DNA of 64,000 bases from Streptomyces rubellomurinus (GCF_000961885.1 NZ_JZKH01000017.1:1-64000); one strand, 5' to 3'; counted from the stretch's first letter, positions 49,052-58,387 are shown. Notes: generated by a model not told the origin, from the letters alone. Translations and numbers: made by a program.

Positions 49052-49921
49052 ATGAGCAATGCGTCCAGCAAGCAGATCGCCGTGATCGGTGCCGGCCTGA
49101 TGGGCGCCGGCATCGCCCAGGTGTCCGCGCAGGCCGGCCACCCGGTGGTGCTGCGGGACGTCACCGAGGAGGCGCTGCAGCGCGGCCTCGCCGGCATCCG
49201 CGCCTCGTACGAGAAGTTCGTCGCCAAGGGCAAGCTGAGCGCCGAGGACGCCGAGGCCGCGCTGGGCCGGATCACCACCACCACCGACCTGGGCGCCGTC
49301 GCCGAGGCCGACATCGTGGTCGAGGCCGTGTTCGAGAAGCTGGAGGTCAAGGAGGGCGTCTTCCGCGAGCTGGACAAGCTCGCCAAGGACGGCGCCGTGC
49401 TGGCCACCAACACCTCCGCCATCCCGATCACCCGGATCGCGGCCGTCACCCGGCGCCCGGAGTCGGTCGTGGGCGTGCACTTCTTCTCGCCCGTCCCGAT
49501 GATGAAGCTGGTCGAGCTCGTCCGCGGCTATAAGACCAGCGACGAGACGCTGGCCGCCGCCCGCGCCTACGCCGAGGGCGTCGGCAAGGAGGTCGTGGTG
49601 GTCAACCGCGACGTCGCCGGCTTCGTCACCACCCGCCTGATCACCGCGCTGGTCGTCGAGGCCGCCAAGCTGTACGAGTCGGGCGTGGCCACCGCCGAGG
49701 ACATCGACACCGCCTGCCGGCTCGGCTTCGGCCACGCGATGGGCCCGCTGCAGACCGCCGACCTGACCGGCGTGGACATCCTGCTGCACGCCGCCCGGAA
49801 CATCTACGACGAGACCCAGGACGAGAAGTTCGCCGCCCCGGAGATCATGGCCCGCATGGTCACCGCCGGCGACCTCGGCCGCAAGAGCGGCCAGGGCTTC
49901 TACCCGTACGAGGCCAAGTGA
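49052..49921 (+). CDS. 3-hydroxybutyryl-CoA dehydrogenase
   Basis: 289 residues. NAD-binding IAVIGAGLMGAGIAQVSAQ at the start, catalytic His in VGVHFFSPVPMMKLVELV, and the C-terminal dimer domain VNRDVAGFVTTRLITALVVEAAKLYESG with GPLQTADLTGVD and KSGQGFYPY. It oxidises or reduces 3-hydroxyacyl-CoA (butyrate, PHB or ethylmalonyl-CoA related). Monocistronic: a hairpin follows. TAGAGT at 48950-48955 may be its -10. Confidence 0.93.
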   Translation: MSNASSKQIAVIGAGLMGAGIAQVSAQAGHPVVLRDVTEEALQRGLAGIRASYEKFVAKGKLSAEDAEAALGRITTTTDLGAVAEADIVVEAVFEKLEVKEGVFRELDKLAKDGAVLATNTSAIPITRIAAVTRRPESVVGVHFFSPVPMMKLVELVRGYKTSDETLAAARAYAEGVGKEVVVVNRDVAGFVTTRLITALVVEAAKLYESGVATAEDIDTACRLGFGHAMGPLQTADLTGVDILLHAARNIYDETQDEKFAAPEIMARMVTAGDLGRKSGQGFYPYEAK

Positions 49922-49942
49922 GCCCCGAGACCCGATGACCCG

Positions 49943-49976
49943 GCGGGCCGTGCGATCGGAGCATCGTACGGCCCGC
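49943..49976 (+). terminator. Terminator after hydroxybutyryl-CoA dehydrogenase gene
   Basis: 14-bp stem (49943-49956 with 49963-49976, one G-T pair) and loop CGGAGC, 21 bases after the stop. Confidence 0.82.
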
Positions 49977-50276
49977 TGTGCCGGGTCGGGTGAGCTTCCT
50001 CACGCTGCGTGCCGCAGACGGGTGATTTGGGCGGGAATCGAGCGTAGGTGTGGAGACTGACTGCGTATATTCCCTCGGACGAGTGAAGTTGCTTCAGATT
50101 CGGCCGAAACCAGCAACCTGGGGTGCCGGTTCACCGTCAGATGAGGGAACCCGACGCCTCGCCGTCTTCTCGCCGTCTTCCGGCCGAGGAGCCGCACCAC
50201 GGCGGCCCACCCGATCGCAACACCCCGCCCCGGCCACCAGAGCGACCAGCAGAGCGACCAGGCGAAGGAGGAGAGC
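49977..50276 (+). promoter_or_regulatory. Upstream region of STAS gene
   Basis: 300 bases without a convincing gene. TATATT at 50066-50071 is striking in this GC context and is the likely -10; no clear -35, so an alternative sigma factor is possible. AAGGAGGAG just before the ATG is a very strong ribosome-binding site. Confidence 0.45.
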
Positions 50277-50594
50277 ATGCGCATCACCGGCGACCACCGG
50301 GCGCTGGCCATCGAAGGCCGCCTCGACGTGCGCACCGCCGCCGACGCGCGGGCCCGCCTGCACCAGGCCGTCGACGGCGGCCTCGGCGACCTCGTGCTCG
50401 ACCTCGCCCGGCTGGAGTTCTGGGACGCCACCGGCCTCGGCGTGATCATGGGCACCCACCGGCGGGCCGGCCGGATCGGCCGCCGACTGGTGCTGCGCTC
50501 CGTCCCGGCCCAGCTCCAGCGGCTGCTGGTGGCCACCAAGCTGCACCGCATCCTGGCGGTGGACGGCGGCATCGCCGAGGCGCACGTCGTCTGA
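50277..50594 (+). CDS. STAS-domain protein (anti-sigma factor antagonist-like)
   Basis: 105 residues, one STAS fold. The conserved loop is FWDATGLGVIMGTHRRA; the residue phosphorylated in SpoIIAA-type proteins is a Thr here. Such proteins bind and displace anti-sigma kinases. No sigma or anti-sigma gene is adjacent, so the partner is elsewhere. The gene for a membrane-anchored NTPase-like protein follows after 178 bases. Confidence 0.88.
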   Translation: MRITGDHRALAIEGRLDVRTAADARARLHQAVDGGLGDLVLDLARLEFWDATGLGVIMGTHRRAGRIGRRLVLRSVPAQLQRLLVATKLHRILAVDGGIAEAHVV

Positions 50595-50772
50595 TTCCCC
50601 CGGATTCCCCCCGTCTCCGGGACCGCCCTGCGCGGCGGTGACCGGATGTGCGAGAGTCTGCCCGTCAGAATGACGGCCGCCGCCCGCTGCCCCCAGCCCC
50701 CGCGCGGCCGCGAACGGGACGTCAGCCGGCCGGCGCGCGGTGCCGGCGGCCGAGCACGATGCGGAGCAGAAC

Positions 50773-53031
50773 GTGGCACAGCCATCCGGCGAACTCCGGC
50801 AGGAAGCCGCCGCCCGCACCCGCGGCGGCGAACTGGTCTCCGGCGGCCTGCTCGTCGGCGTCGGCGCCCCGGACGGCTCCGAGGCCAGGCCCTGCCCCGA
50901 GGAGTGGCGCCCCCGCCCCCGCCGGATCGAGCGCAGCGAACCCGCCCGCGGCCCGCTCGGCGGCCCCGGCCGCGCGGTCGGCCCGCTCGCCATGGGCGCC
51001 GGGCCCGCCGACCTGCCGCTGCTCGACCGCGAGGCCGACATCGCCGAACTGCTCGGCCTGCTCGCCGAGGGCCGCTCGATACGCCTGGTCGGCCAGGCGG
51101 GCTCGGGCCGCAGCGCGCTGCTGTCGGCCGTCGCCGAGGCCTCGGCCGACCTCGCCCCCGGCGGCGTCGTCCAGCTCTGCGGCCACCGCCGCACCGGCGC
51201 CGACCTGCTCCAGGACCTCTTCGCCGCCACCCACCACGCCCCCGGCTACCGGCCCGACCCCGGCCAGCTCGCCGGGCACCTCGCCGAGGTCGCCGCCGTC
51301 GTCGTCATCGACGGCGCCGAACCCTCCGGCGACGAGCTGGAGGAGCTGCTGGCCGCCGCCCCCGGCTGCGCCTTCCTGCTGTCGGTCTCCCCCGGCAGCC
51401 CGGCCCTGCCCGCCGACTCCCGGCTCCAGGACCACCCCGTCGCCGGACTCTCCCGCGCCGCCTGCCTCGCCCTCACCGCGCGCCTGGCCGGGCGGCCCCT
51501 GGACGTCGCCGAGAAGGCCTGGGCGGTCGACCTCTGGTTCGAGTCCGAGGGCCTGCCGCTGCGCTTCGTCCAGGCCGCCGCGCTGCTGCGCCAGCGGGAC
51601 GTCGCGGTGGACGCACTGGTCGCCGCCGAGGAGGACCGCAAGGACGTCTTCGGGACCGTCGAGGAGCCCGTCCACCACCCCGACCCGGCGGTCCGCGAGA
51701 GCGCGCTGCGCCGCACCGTCCCGCTGCCCTCGGTCGCCGAGACCGCCTCGCCCGCCGTCCGGCTCGCCGAGGGGCTGAGCGAGCCCGCGCAGGCCGTCCT
51801 GCGCCTCGCCGTCGCGCTCGGCGGCGAGTGCCCCACCGCGCCGCACCTGCCGGCGCTGATCGACGTCGGCCACGGCGAGGCCGCCCTCGCCGAACTCGCC
51901 GACGCCGGGCTGGCGGTGTCCATCGGCGGGCACCACCGGCTGACCGCCGGCGCGCTCGACCTGCTCGTCCCGCACTGGCCCGCGCGCGGCTGCGCGGACG
52001 GCGCCGCCCAGCACTTCGCCTGGTGGGTCGGGCACGGCTCGGTGTCGCTGGAGCAGGTTGCCGCCGAGGCCGAGGTGGTGATCGGCGTGCTGCTCGCCGA
52101 CCGGGCCGCCGGACGGCACGAGGCGGTGGTCCGGCTCGCCCGGGCGGCCGCCCCCGCGCTGGCGCTCGCGCTGCGCTGGGGCGCCTGGGAGCGGGTGCTG
52201 CAGCTCGGCCTGGAGGCGGCCCGGCGGGTCGGCACGCCCGCCGAGCAGGCGTGGTTCCACCACGAGTCCGCCGTGCACGCGATCTGCGTCCAGCAGCCGT
52301 CCCGGGCCGTCGCCGAACTGGAGACCGCACTCACCCTGCGCACCGCCGCCGGGGAGCAGCGCGGGGTCGCGGCCGCGCGCCGGATGATCGAGCTGCTGCG
52401 CGCCGAGGGCCGGCAGCTGCCGGCCGGGCCGACCACGGTGGCGGCCGCGCGCGGGCCGGTGATCCGCAAGATCGCGGCCCGGGTGCCGCGCCGGCTGCGC
52501 TCCAGCCGGCGGCGGCGGATCGTCCTCGCCACCGCGGCCGTGCTCACCTTCGGGGTGCTCGGGACGGCGGCGGCGATGAGCCTCGGCCCGGACGAGCCGA
52601 GGGGGAACGAGCCGCACGGGCGGCTGGACGACGTCGGGGACAGTCAGGACGGGCTGCCGCCGGTGCCGCACACCAGCACCAGCCCCGGCGCCCCTGCCGC
52701 CGGCGCGTCGAGCGCCCCGGCGGGGGCCGGAAGCAGTCCGACGCCGTCCGAGAGCGGCAGCGCCTCGCGCTCGCCGAGTGCGTCGGCGTCGGTGTCGTCG
52801 TCGAAGAAGCCCAGCCGCTCGCCGGGGGCGCAGGAGTCGGACCCGGCGCAGCCGCCCGTCCAGGAGCCCGCGCAGCCGCCGGTCCAGCCGCCGGCGCCGC
52901 AGCAGCCCCAGCCGACGCAGCCGTCCGTGCCGCCGGTGGTGACCAACTCGCCCTCGTCGCAGCCGACGCCGACCCCGACCCCGACCGCCCCGCCGTCGTC
53001 CGCGACGCCGAGCCCGACCAAGACGGCCTAG
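50773..53031 (+). CDS. Membrane-anchored NTPase-like protein with long extracytoplasmic tail
   Basis: 752 residues. A P-loop-like segment LVGQAGSGRSALL near residue 105 has Arg in place of the Walker A Lys; VVVIDGAEPSGDEL near 178 resembles Walker B. A helical, STAND/AAA-like region follows to about 560. One membrane helix (VLATAAVLTFGVLGTAAAM, about 580-602) then a roughly 150-residue Ser/Pro/Thr-rich tail predicted outside. ATP binding is uncertain. GTG 50773 has CGGAG 6 bases upstream; GTG 50740 would add 11 polar residues. It ends 7 bases from the convergent nucS. Confidence 0.82.
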   Translation: MAQPSGELRQEAAARTRGGELVSGGLLVGVGAPDGSEARPCPEEWRPRPRRIERSEPARGPLGGPGRAVGPLAMGAGPADLPLLDREADIAELLGLLAEGRSIRLVGQAGSGRSALLSAVAEASADLAPGGVVQLCGHRRTGADLLQDLFAATHHAPGYRPDPGQLAGHLAEVAAVVVIDGAEPSGDELEELLAAAPGCAFLLSVSPGSPALPADSRLQDHPVAGLSRAACLALTARLAGRPLDVAEKAWAVDLWFESEGLPLRFVQAAALLRQRDVAVDALVAAEEDRKDVFGTVEEPVHHPDPAVRESALRRTVPLPSVAETASPAVRLAEGLSEPAQAVLRLAVALGGECPTAPHLPALIDVGHGEAALAELADAGLAVSIGGHHRLTAGALDLLVPHWPARGCADGAAQHFAWWVGHGSVSLEQVAAEAEVVIGVLLADRAAGRHEAVVRLARAAAPALALALRWGAWERVLQLGLEAARRVGTPAEQAWFHHESAVHAICVQQPSRAVAELETALTLRTAAGEQRGVAAARRMIELLRAEGRQLPAGPTTVAAARGPVIRKIAARVPRRLRSSRRRRIVLATAAVLTFGVLGTAAAMSLGPDEPRGNEPHGRLDDVGDSQDGLPPVPHTSTSPGAPAAGASSAPAGAGSSPTPSESGSASRSPSASASVSSSKKPSRSPGAQESDPAQPPVQEPAQPPVQPPAPQQPQPTQPSVPPVVTNSPSSQPTPTPTPTAPPSSATPSPTKTA

Positions 53032-53038
53032 GTGCGGC

Positions 53039-53698
53039 TCAGAACAGCTTGAGCTTGTCGTCGTCGATGCCGCGCAGCTCGTCGTAGTCCAGCACGACGC
53101 AGCCGATGCCCCGGTCGGTGGCCAGTACGCGGGCCTGGGGCTTGATCTCCTGCGCAGCGAAGACGCCCTTGACCGGGGCCAGCAGCGGGTCCCGGTTGAG
53201 GAGTTCGAGGTAGCGGGTGAGCTGCTCGACGCCGTCGATCTCGCCGCGGCGCTTGATCTCGACGGCCACCGTGGCGCCGTCCGCGTCGCGGCACAGGATG
53301 TCGACCGGGCCGATCGCGGTCGGGTACTCGCGGCGGATCAGCGACCAGCCGGAGCCGAGCACCTCCATCCGGTCCGCGAGCAGCTCCTGCAGGTGGGCTT
53401 CGACGCCGTCCTTGATCAGGCCCGGGTCGACCCCGAGCTCGTGGGACGAGTCGTGCAGCACCTCCTCCAGCGTGATGATGAGCTTCTCGCCGGCCTTGTT
53501 CTCCACCGTCCAGACCCCGTCGGCCTCCTTGAGGGCGCACGGCGGGGACATCCAGTTGAGCGGCTTGTAGGCGCGGTCGTCGGCGTGGATGCTGACGCTG
53601 CCGTCGGCCTTGACCAGGATGAGCCTGGTGGCGGAGGGCAGGTGGGCGGAGAGCCGACCGGCATAGTCGACTGAGCAGCGGGCAATTACGAGACGCAC
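53039..53698 (-). CDS. nucS: Mismatch-specific endonuclease NucS (EndoMS)
   Basis: 219 residues. Starts at GTG 53698 ([15 protein letters not shown]), the known family N-terminus. N-terminal DNA-binding domain; C-terminal RecB-like nuclease with GPVDILCRD (Asp) and [11 protein letters not shown] (E-x-K). The final DDKLKLF is the beta-clamp-binding tail. NucS cuts both strands at G-T, G-G and T-T mismatches and replaces MutS-MutL in actinobacteria. TAGCGT 8 bases before the GTG suggests a near-leaderless promoter. The open frame continues upstream to 54121 but that part is not NucS. Confidence 0.96.
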   Translation of the reverse strand: MRLVIARCSVDYAGRLSAHLPSATRLILVKADGSVSIHADDRAYKPLNWMSPPCALKEADGVWTVENKAGEKLIITLEEVLHDSSHELGVDPGLIKDGVEAHLQELLADRMEVLGSGWSLIRREYPTAIGPVDILCRDADGATVAVEIKRRGEIDGVEQLTRYLELLNRDPLLAPVKGVFAAQEIKPQARVLATDRGIGCVVLDYDELRGIDDDKLKLF

Positions 53699-54184
53699 GG
53701 TCGACCACGCTAGCCCACCGGGGCCAGTTGATGCGATTCCGGGACGACCGGGTGAAGAAAGCGCGAACGCCGCGAACATGGAGTTTCGGCGGGTCCCGCA
53801 TCCGCCCGTCGCGGTCTGGCGCCCGCCACACGGGGTCTCTACCGTGTGTGACGGCACGCTCGCGGGACCGGCGTCAACGGGGACGGAGACTTCAGATGAA
53901 CGATCCGACAGGATCCGGCCAATCTGGTGTGCTGCTGCATATTTCAGAAGCAATCCGCAAGAATCACCAGCCTGTTCGGCTGCTGGCTGCCACGCTGTTC
54001 TGAGCGCGTTCGGTGTCCGGGTCGTTACGTCCCGTGGCGCCACTCCGCGGTGTCGCAAAGGTGCCGGAACCCCGTTCCACGGGTGCCGGACGCCCCTCGC
54101 GGCTTCCGCCACCACCCTCACTGTGAGCTTGGACTACGCATGACCACCCGGGCGCCGCGCGGGTGGACCGCGAGAGGAGAATCC
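53699..54184. promoter_or_regulatory. Divergent region between nucS and the SCO5389-family gene
   Basis: 486 bases of lower GC than the flanking genes. Contains the nucS promoter at its left end, TACCGT at 53840-53845 as a possible plus-strand -10, and a small candidate ORF (53896-54003). Nothing else convincing. Confidence 0.5.
53896..54003 (+). CDS. Candidate small protein (35 aa)
   Basis: ATG with CGGAG 8 bases upstream; encodes [20 protein letters not shown] followed by [15 protein letters not shown]. Amphipathic, no signal. Codons are AT-richer in third positions than neighbouring genes, so it could be an untranslated leader, a regulatory ORF or a recently acquired piece. It precedes the SCO5389-family gene by 181 bases. 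No family recognised. Confidence 0.3.
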   Translation: MNDPTGSGQSGVLLHISEAIRKNHQPVRLLAATLF

Positions 54185-54577
54185 ATGTCGCTCGACGTCT
54201 CACCGGCCCTGCTGGAGAAGGCCGAGCGGGGCGAGGTCGACGAGCGGGAATTCGTCGACTGCGTCCGCGTTTCGCTGCCGTACGCGTGGGACCTGATCAG
54301 TTCGCTGGTCGCCCAGGCGAAGGTCGACGGCACCGACTTCGCCGACAACCAGGTGCCGCCGCCCAGCGAGCAGGCCCGCGGCCAGCTGCTGCGCGCCCTC
54401 GCCAGCGACGCCATCCGGGGCGCCCTGCAGCGCCACTTCGGGGTCCGGCTGGCGTTCCAGAACTGTCACCGGGTGGCGGTGTTCCTGCCCTCCGAGGCCA
54501 ACGAGGCGCGGTACGACCGCTTCACGTCGGTCCGGGAGCAGCTGCTCAACCAGTCCGAGGAGCTGCGGGACTGCTGA
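54185..54577 (+). CDS. SCO5389 family protein, function unknown
   Basis: 130 residues, acidic and soluble, beginning MSLDVSPALLEKAERGEVDE, with no signal, helix-turn-helix or catalytic motif that I can name. Family naming follows the conserved Streptomyces gene beside nucS; position and sequence style agree. AGGAGAATCC precedes the ATG. Open frame upstream to 53927 has no start signal. Confidence 0.82.
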   Translation: MSLDVSPALLEKAERGEVDEREFVDCVRVSLPYAWDLISSLVAQAKVDGTDFADNQVPPPSEQARGQLLRALASDAIRGALQRHFGVRLAFQNCHRVAVFLPSEANEARYDRFTSVREQLLNQSEELRDC

Positions 54578-54653
54578 CGCGCGGCGCCGTCGCCGCCCCC
54601 CCGGTCGCGGGAGGGTGGCGACGGCCCGGTCGTTCGGTCAACCCGCTTCCTTT

Positions 54654-56021
54654 TCAGCTCAGTTGGGGGAGCACCTCGGAGCCCAGCCGGGCGATGTTGT
54701 GCAGGGTCGCCGCGCGGTCGCCGCTGCCCTCCGCGAGGAGTGCGAACCGCCGGATGCCGGTGCGCTCGGCGGTGGCCAGCAGCCGGTCGGCGCACTGCCG
54801 GGGAGTGCCCACCGCGTGCAGGTCGCAGAGGAGTTCGGTGTACTGGCGGGGGTCGCGCATCTTGCGCTCGCGGCCGTCCACCGTGCGGTGCGCGCCGAGC
54901 CCGTACTCGAACCAGCCGGGCATCGCGTTCAGCAGCGTCGCCCTGGCCGCCGAGGCACGGTCGTCGACCTGCGCCACCCCGGCCGCCACGTGCTGCCGGC
55001 TCACCCGGCGCAGCTGCTCCTCGGAGCGGCCGGCCGCCAGCCAGGCGGTGCGGTACAGCTCCAGCATCCGCAGCTTGTCCTCGTCGCCGGAGTGCATGCC
55101 GAGCAGCATCGGCAGCCCGCGCTCGGCGGCCAGCCCGACCCCGCCCGGCGAGGTGCAGGCGACCACCACCGGCGGGCCGGCCACCGGCCGACCTGCCGCC
55201 GTCAGGTCATCGCGCAGCCGGTCCTCGGGCAGCGGGTCGGTGCGCACGGGCTCACCGCGGGTCGGTTCGCCGCGCAGTGGCGCGGCGTCCTGGCGCTGGC
55301 GCGGGAAGCGCACCGGCGCGGACTCGTCCAGGCCCAGCCAGCTGCCCAGGCCGGGCCGACGCAGCGGCTCGGTGGCCCGGGGGACGACCGCCACCTCGGG
55401 GAAGCTGAACTGCGGCCCGTCCGCGCCCACCCGGGAGCCGCGCAGCCAGCGCAGCAGCAGGTCCAGCCGCTCCGGGAAGCCCTGCTCGAAGGCGTCCACG
55501 CCGCTGCCGAAGACGTCCAGGTCGATCCACGGCCCGCCGCGCCCGACCCCGAGGGTGAACCGCCCGCCGGAGGTGAGGTGCAGCAGCGCGGCCTGCTCGC
55601 CGAGCGCCACCGGGTGGGCGGTGGAGAGCACGCTGACCGCCGTGCCGACGCCGATCCGGCGGGTCCGGCCGAGCAGCAGCGCGGCCAGCGTCGCGGCGTT
55701 CGGACAGACCCCGTACGGGACGAAGTGGTGTTCGGCCAGCCAGACGCTGTCCAGACCCGCCCGCTCGGCCTCGACGGCGGCCCGGACGGTGCGGTCCAGC
55801 ACCTCGGCGTGGCCCTGCCCGGGGAACTGCGCGGACAGCAGGAACGCGCCGACCCGCACCGGGGCGGTGTCCGGCGCCGCCGTGCCGCCCCGCTGGGCGG
55901 CGGGCAGCGGCTCGCCCGCGACGGCCGTCACCGGCGCGACGGTGGTCAGCGCCGGGCCGGGAGCCGGTGGCCGTACTCCGACGGGCCGGCGGGTCTCGGC
56001 GCGGGCGCTGGTCTTGGTCAT
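54654..56021 (-). CDS. LLM class flavin-dependent oxidoreductase (luciferase-like)
   Basis: 455 residues from ATG 56021 with GAGGAGG 7 bases upstream. Bacterial luciferase-type barrel: VRVGAFLLSAQFPGQ, GLDSVWLAEHHFVPYG, IGVGTAVSVLSTAHP, RFTLGVGRGGPW. An insertion of about 60 residues rich in Arg/Pro (GLDESAPVRFPRQRQDAAP) splits the barrel near residue 240, and the N-terminal 45 residues are a Pro/Ala tail. Uses reduced flavin and O2; substrate unknown. Confidence 0.9.
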   Translation of the reverse strand: MTKTSARAETRRPVGVRPPAPGPALTTVAPVTAVAGEPLPAAQRGGTAAPDTAPVRVGAFLLSAQFPGQGHAEVLDRTVRAAVEAERAGLDSVWLAEHHFVPYGVCPNAATLAALLLGRTRRIGVGTAVSVLSTAHPVALGEQAALLHLTSGGRFTLGVGRGGPWIDLDVFGSGVDAFEQGFPERLDLLLRWLRGSRVGADGPQFSFPEVAVVPRATEPLRRPGLGSWLGLDESAPVRFPRQRQDAAPLRGEPTRGEPVRTDPLPEDRLRDDLTAAGRPVAGPPVVVACTSPGGVGLAAERGLPMLLGMHSGDEDKLRMLELYRTAWLAAGRSEEQLRRVSRQHVAAGVAQVDDRASAARATLLNAMPGWFEYGLGAHRTVDGRERKMRDPRQYTELLCDLHAVGTPRQCADRLLATAERTGIRRFALLAEGSGDRAATLHNIARLGSEVLPQLS

Positions 56022-56255
56022 CCTTGGGCCTCCTCGGGTGCGCGCAGGGTGCGGGCCCCGCCTCGTCCCTTCGTGGGTATCCGATGTCATGTGCCAATGG
56101 CACGCGAAGCCCCGAATTTCGGTGGTCTCCGGGTGGATCTCGGTAAAAACCGCGAAGTGTCGGGCGCACTCGTGATAGAGGCATTCAGATCGGGTGGGCG
56201 GCCCGCAGGGCTAGGCTGGAGCGCACCCGAGCCACCGGAAGAGAGGCAGTCCGCC

Positions 56256-56579
56256 GTGTCGCCGCGCCACAACCGGAACAGGAGCGCCGCCCCCCGCGAG
56301 AGCGCCGAGCCGACCGCCCCGCTCGGCGGATCGCTGCGCCGTACCGAGAGCTACCAGGGTGACGACTGGGTGGTCCAGACGGTCGCCGGGACGTCGGGGC
56401 GGCACTACCGCTGCCCGGGCTGCGACCAGGAGATCCCGCCCGGGGTGGGCCACCTGGTGGCCTGGCCGATGCACGGCGGCGGGGTCGACGACCGGCGGCA
56501 CTGGCACCGGGCCTGCTGGGGAGCGCGGGAGCGCCGGGCCTCCAACATCCTCCGGGGCCGCGGCGCTCCGCGGTACTGA
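56256..56579 (+). CDS. Small Cys/His-motif protein, function unknown
   Basis: 107 residues from GTG 56256 (GAGAGG 9 bases upstream). Basic disordered N-terminus (SPRHNRNRSAAPRES), then YRCPGCDQEIPPG and RRHWHRACW. The CxxC plus HxHxxC arrangement could bind one zinc, as in HNH-like or zinc-ribbon proteins. Homologues are sometimes labelled ATP/GTP-binding, but I see no P-loop. TAGGCT at 56212-56217 may be the -10. Confidence 0.75.
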   Translation: MSPRHNRNRSAAPRESAEPTAPLGGSLRRTESYQGDDWVVQTVAGTSGRHYRCPGCDQEIPPGVGHLVAWPMHGGGVDDRRHWHRACWGARERRASNILRGRGAPRY

Positions 56580-56594
56580 CGGGCCTGCGGGCCG

Positions 56595-57365
56595 CTACGC
56601 GTCGCGGTTCTTGAGCACCAGCGCGCCGCCGAGCAGCGCCGCCGCCGTCCAGGCCAGGCAGATGCTGAACCCGGCCCACGGCCCGTACGGCTGGCCGTGC
56701 TGCTCGTACACCAGCAGCATCCGCGAGCCCGCGTAGTCGGGGAAGTAGTGGGCGAGGGTCTTGACCTTCGGCACCGCCGAGAGGATCGGCGAGAGCAGGA
56801 AGAAGAACGGCACCAGCACGCCGAGCGCCAGCGTCTGGTTGTGCAGCATGGTGGTCACGCCGGCCGCGAACAGGCAGAGCATGGTCAGGTAGAGCGCGGC
56901 GCCGAGCACCGCGCGCAGCACGTTCGGCTCGCCCAGGGTGGTGGAGTGCGAGCCGAGCAGGGCCTGGCCGAGGAAGAAGGTGACGAAGGCCGTCACCAGC
57001 GAGACCAGCAGGGCCAGGGCGCCGAGCACGACGGCCTTGCCGGCGAGCAGGGTGGCGCGCTGCGGGACGGCGGCCAGGGTGACCCGGATCATCCCGCTGC
57101 TGTACTCGTTGCCGATCGCCAGCACGCCGAAGACGATGATGGCCAGTTCGCCGAGCATGATGCCGGAGAAGGCGGTGCCGGTCGCGTCGAACGGGGTGTC
57201 GGCGTCGTGTCTGCGGAACTCGGTGAAGTTGTTGTTGGTGAGCAGGGACAGCAGCGCGCCGATGCCCACGGTGACCACGAAGGCCAGGGCGAGGGTCCAG
57301 ACCGTCGAGCGGACGCTGCGGATCTTCGTCCACTCGGAGCGCAGGATCGCCGGGAAGGACGTCAT
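56595..57365 (-). CDS. ABC transporter permease (ABC-2 type)
   Basis: 256 residues, six membrane helices; starts MTSFPAILRSEWTKIRSVRS, typical of actinobacterial ABC-2 permeases (EWTKIRS motif), and contains IGNEYSSGMIRVTLAAVPQR. Pairs with the ATPase gene just upstream, separated by a single base, with GGAGGAG overlapping the ATPase end. Probably exports a lipid, peptide or drug. Confidence 0.92.
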   Translation of the reverse strand: MTSFPAILRSEWTKIRSVRSTVWTLALAFVVTVGIGALLSLLTNNNFTEFRRHDADTPFDATGTAFSGIMLGELAIIVFGVLAIGNEYSSGMIRVTLAAVPQRATLLAGKAVVLGALALLVSLVTAFVTFFLGQALLGSHSTTLGEPNVLRAVLGAALYLTMLCLFAAGVTTMLHNQTLALGVLVPFFFLLSPILSAVPKVKTLAHYFPDYAGSRMLLVYEQHGQPYGPWAGFSICLAWTAAALLGGALVLKNRDA

Positions 57366-57366
57366 C

Positions 57367-58371
57367 TCAGTTCTCCTCCTGCTGCACGGCCGCGGCCGGC
57401 CGGGCGCCGTCCGCCTTCCAGCCCGCGCCCCAGACGCCGGGCGCTCCGGCCGCGTCGCGGCCCGGGCCGTCGCCCGCGTGGTACTCCACCGAGTCGGCCG
57501 TCATCTGCATGAACGCCTCCTCCAACGAGGCCTGCTGCGGGCTGAGTTCGTGCAGCACCAGGCCGTTGGCGGCGGCCAGTTCGCCGAGCGCCGCGAGGTC
57601 GCCGTCGACGACCTCGTAGGAGCCGTCCGGGCCGGGTTCGTGCCGCAGGCCGGCGCCGGCCAGCAGGTCGAGCAGCCGCTCGGGCTGCGGGGTGCGCAGG
57701 CGGACGGCGGAGCGGGAGTTGCGCCGGATGAACTCCGGCATCGGCAGGTCGGCGAGCAGCCGGCCCTTGCCGATGACCACCAGGTGGTCGGCGGTGACGG
57801 CCATCTCGCTCATCAGGTGGGAGGAGACGAAGACGGTGCGGCCCTCGCCGGCCAGGCGCTTCATCAGGTTGCGGATCCAGAGGATGCCCTCCGGGTCGAG
57901 GCCGTTGACCGGCTCGTCGAACATGACGATCTCCGGGTCGCCGAGCAGGGCGGAGGCGATGCCGAGGCGCTGGCCCATGCCGAGCGAGAAGCCGCGGGCG
58001 CGCTTGCGGGCGACCGGGGTGAGACCGACCAGGGAGAGCACCTCGTCGACCCGGCGCTCGGGGATGCGGTTGCTCTGGGCGAGCCAGCGCAGGTGGTCGC
58101 GGGCGGTGCGGCCGGGGTGGACGGCCTTGGCCTCCAGCAGGGCGCCGATGTACTTGAGCGGCTCGCTGAGCTGCCCGTAGCGCTTGCCGTCGATGGTGAC
58201 CCGGCCGCTGGTCGGGCGGTCGAGGTCGAGGATCATGCGCATGGTGGTGGACTTGCCGGCGCCGTTCGGGCCGAGGAAGCCGGTCACCACGCCCTGGGGG
58301 ACCCGGAAGCTGAGCCGGTCCACCGCGAGTGTCTTGCCGTAACGTTTTGTCAGGTCGTGCAACTCGATCAT
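57367..58371 (-). CDS. ABC transporter ATP-binding protein (ABC-2 type)
   Basis: 334 residues. Walker A GPNGAGKST, signature FSLGMGQRLG (LGMGQ variant common in DrrA/CcmA-like exporters), Walker B IVMFDEPVNGLDP, H-loop VSSHLMSEM. A C-terminal extension of about 120 residues contains the DUF4162-like region (SLEEAFMQMT) and a poorly conserved tail. Expressed from the divergent region with the inverted repeat at 58388-58408. Confidence 0.93.
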   Translation of the reverse strand: MIELHDLTKRYGKTLAVDRLSFRVPQGVVTGFLGPNGAGKSTTMRMILDLDRPTSGRVTIDGKRYGQLSEPLKYIGALLEAKAVHPGRTARDHLRWLAQSNRIPERRVDEVLSLVGLTPVARKRARGFSLGMGQRLGIASALLGDPEIVMFDEPVNGLDPEGILWIRNLMKRLAGEGRTVFVSSHLMSEMAVTADHLVVIGKGRLLADLPMPEFIRRNSRSAVRLRTPQPERLLDLLAGAGLRHEPGPDGSYEVVDGDLAALGELAAANGLVLHELSPQQASLEEAFMQMTADSVEYHAGDGPGRDAAGAPGVWGAGWKADGARPAAAVQQEEN

Positions 58372-58387
58372 TCGGGCTCCCTACGCT

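Noticed and set aside
50646..53087. 813-codon plus-strand frame over the NTPase-like gene
   Set aside because: Arg/Pro/Gly-rich wrong-frame translation; the frame used for 50773-53031 has P-loop, membrane helix and normal composition.
53699..54121. N-terminal extension of NucS by 141 codons
   Set aside because: Family proteins begin at (V/M)RLVIARC; the extension is noncoding in composition and covers the divergent promoter region.
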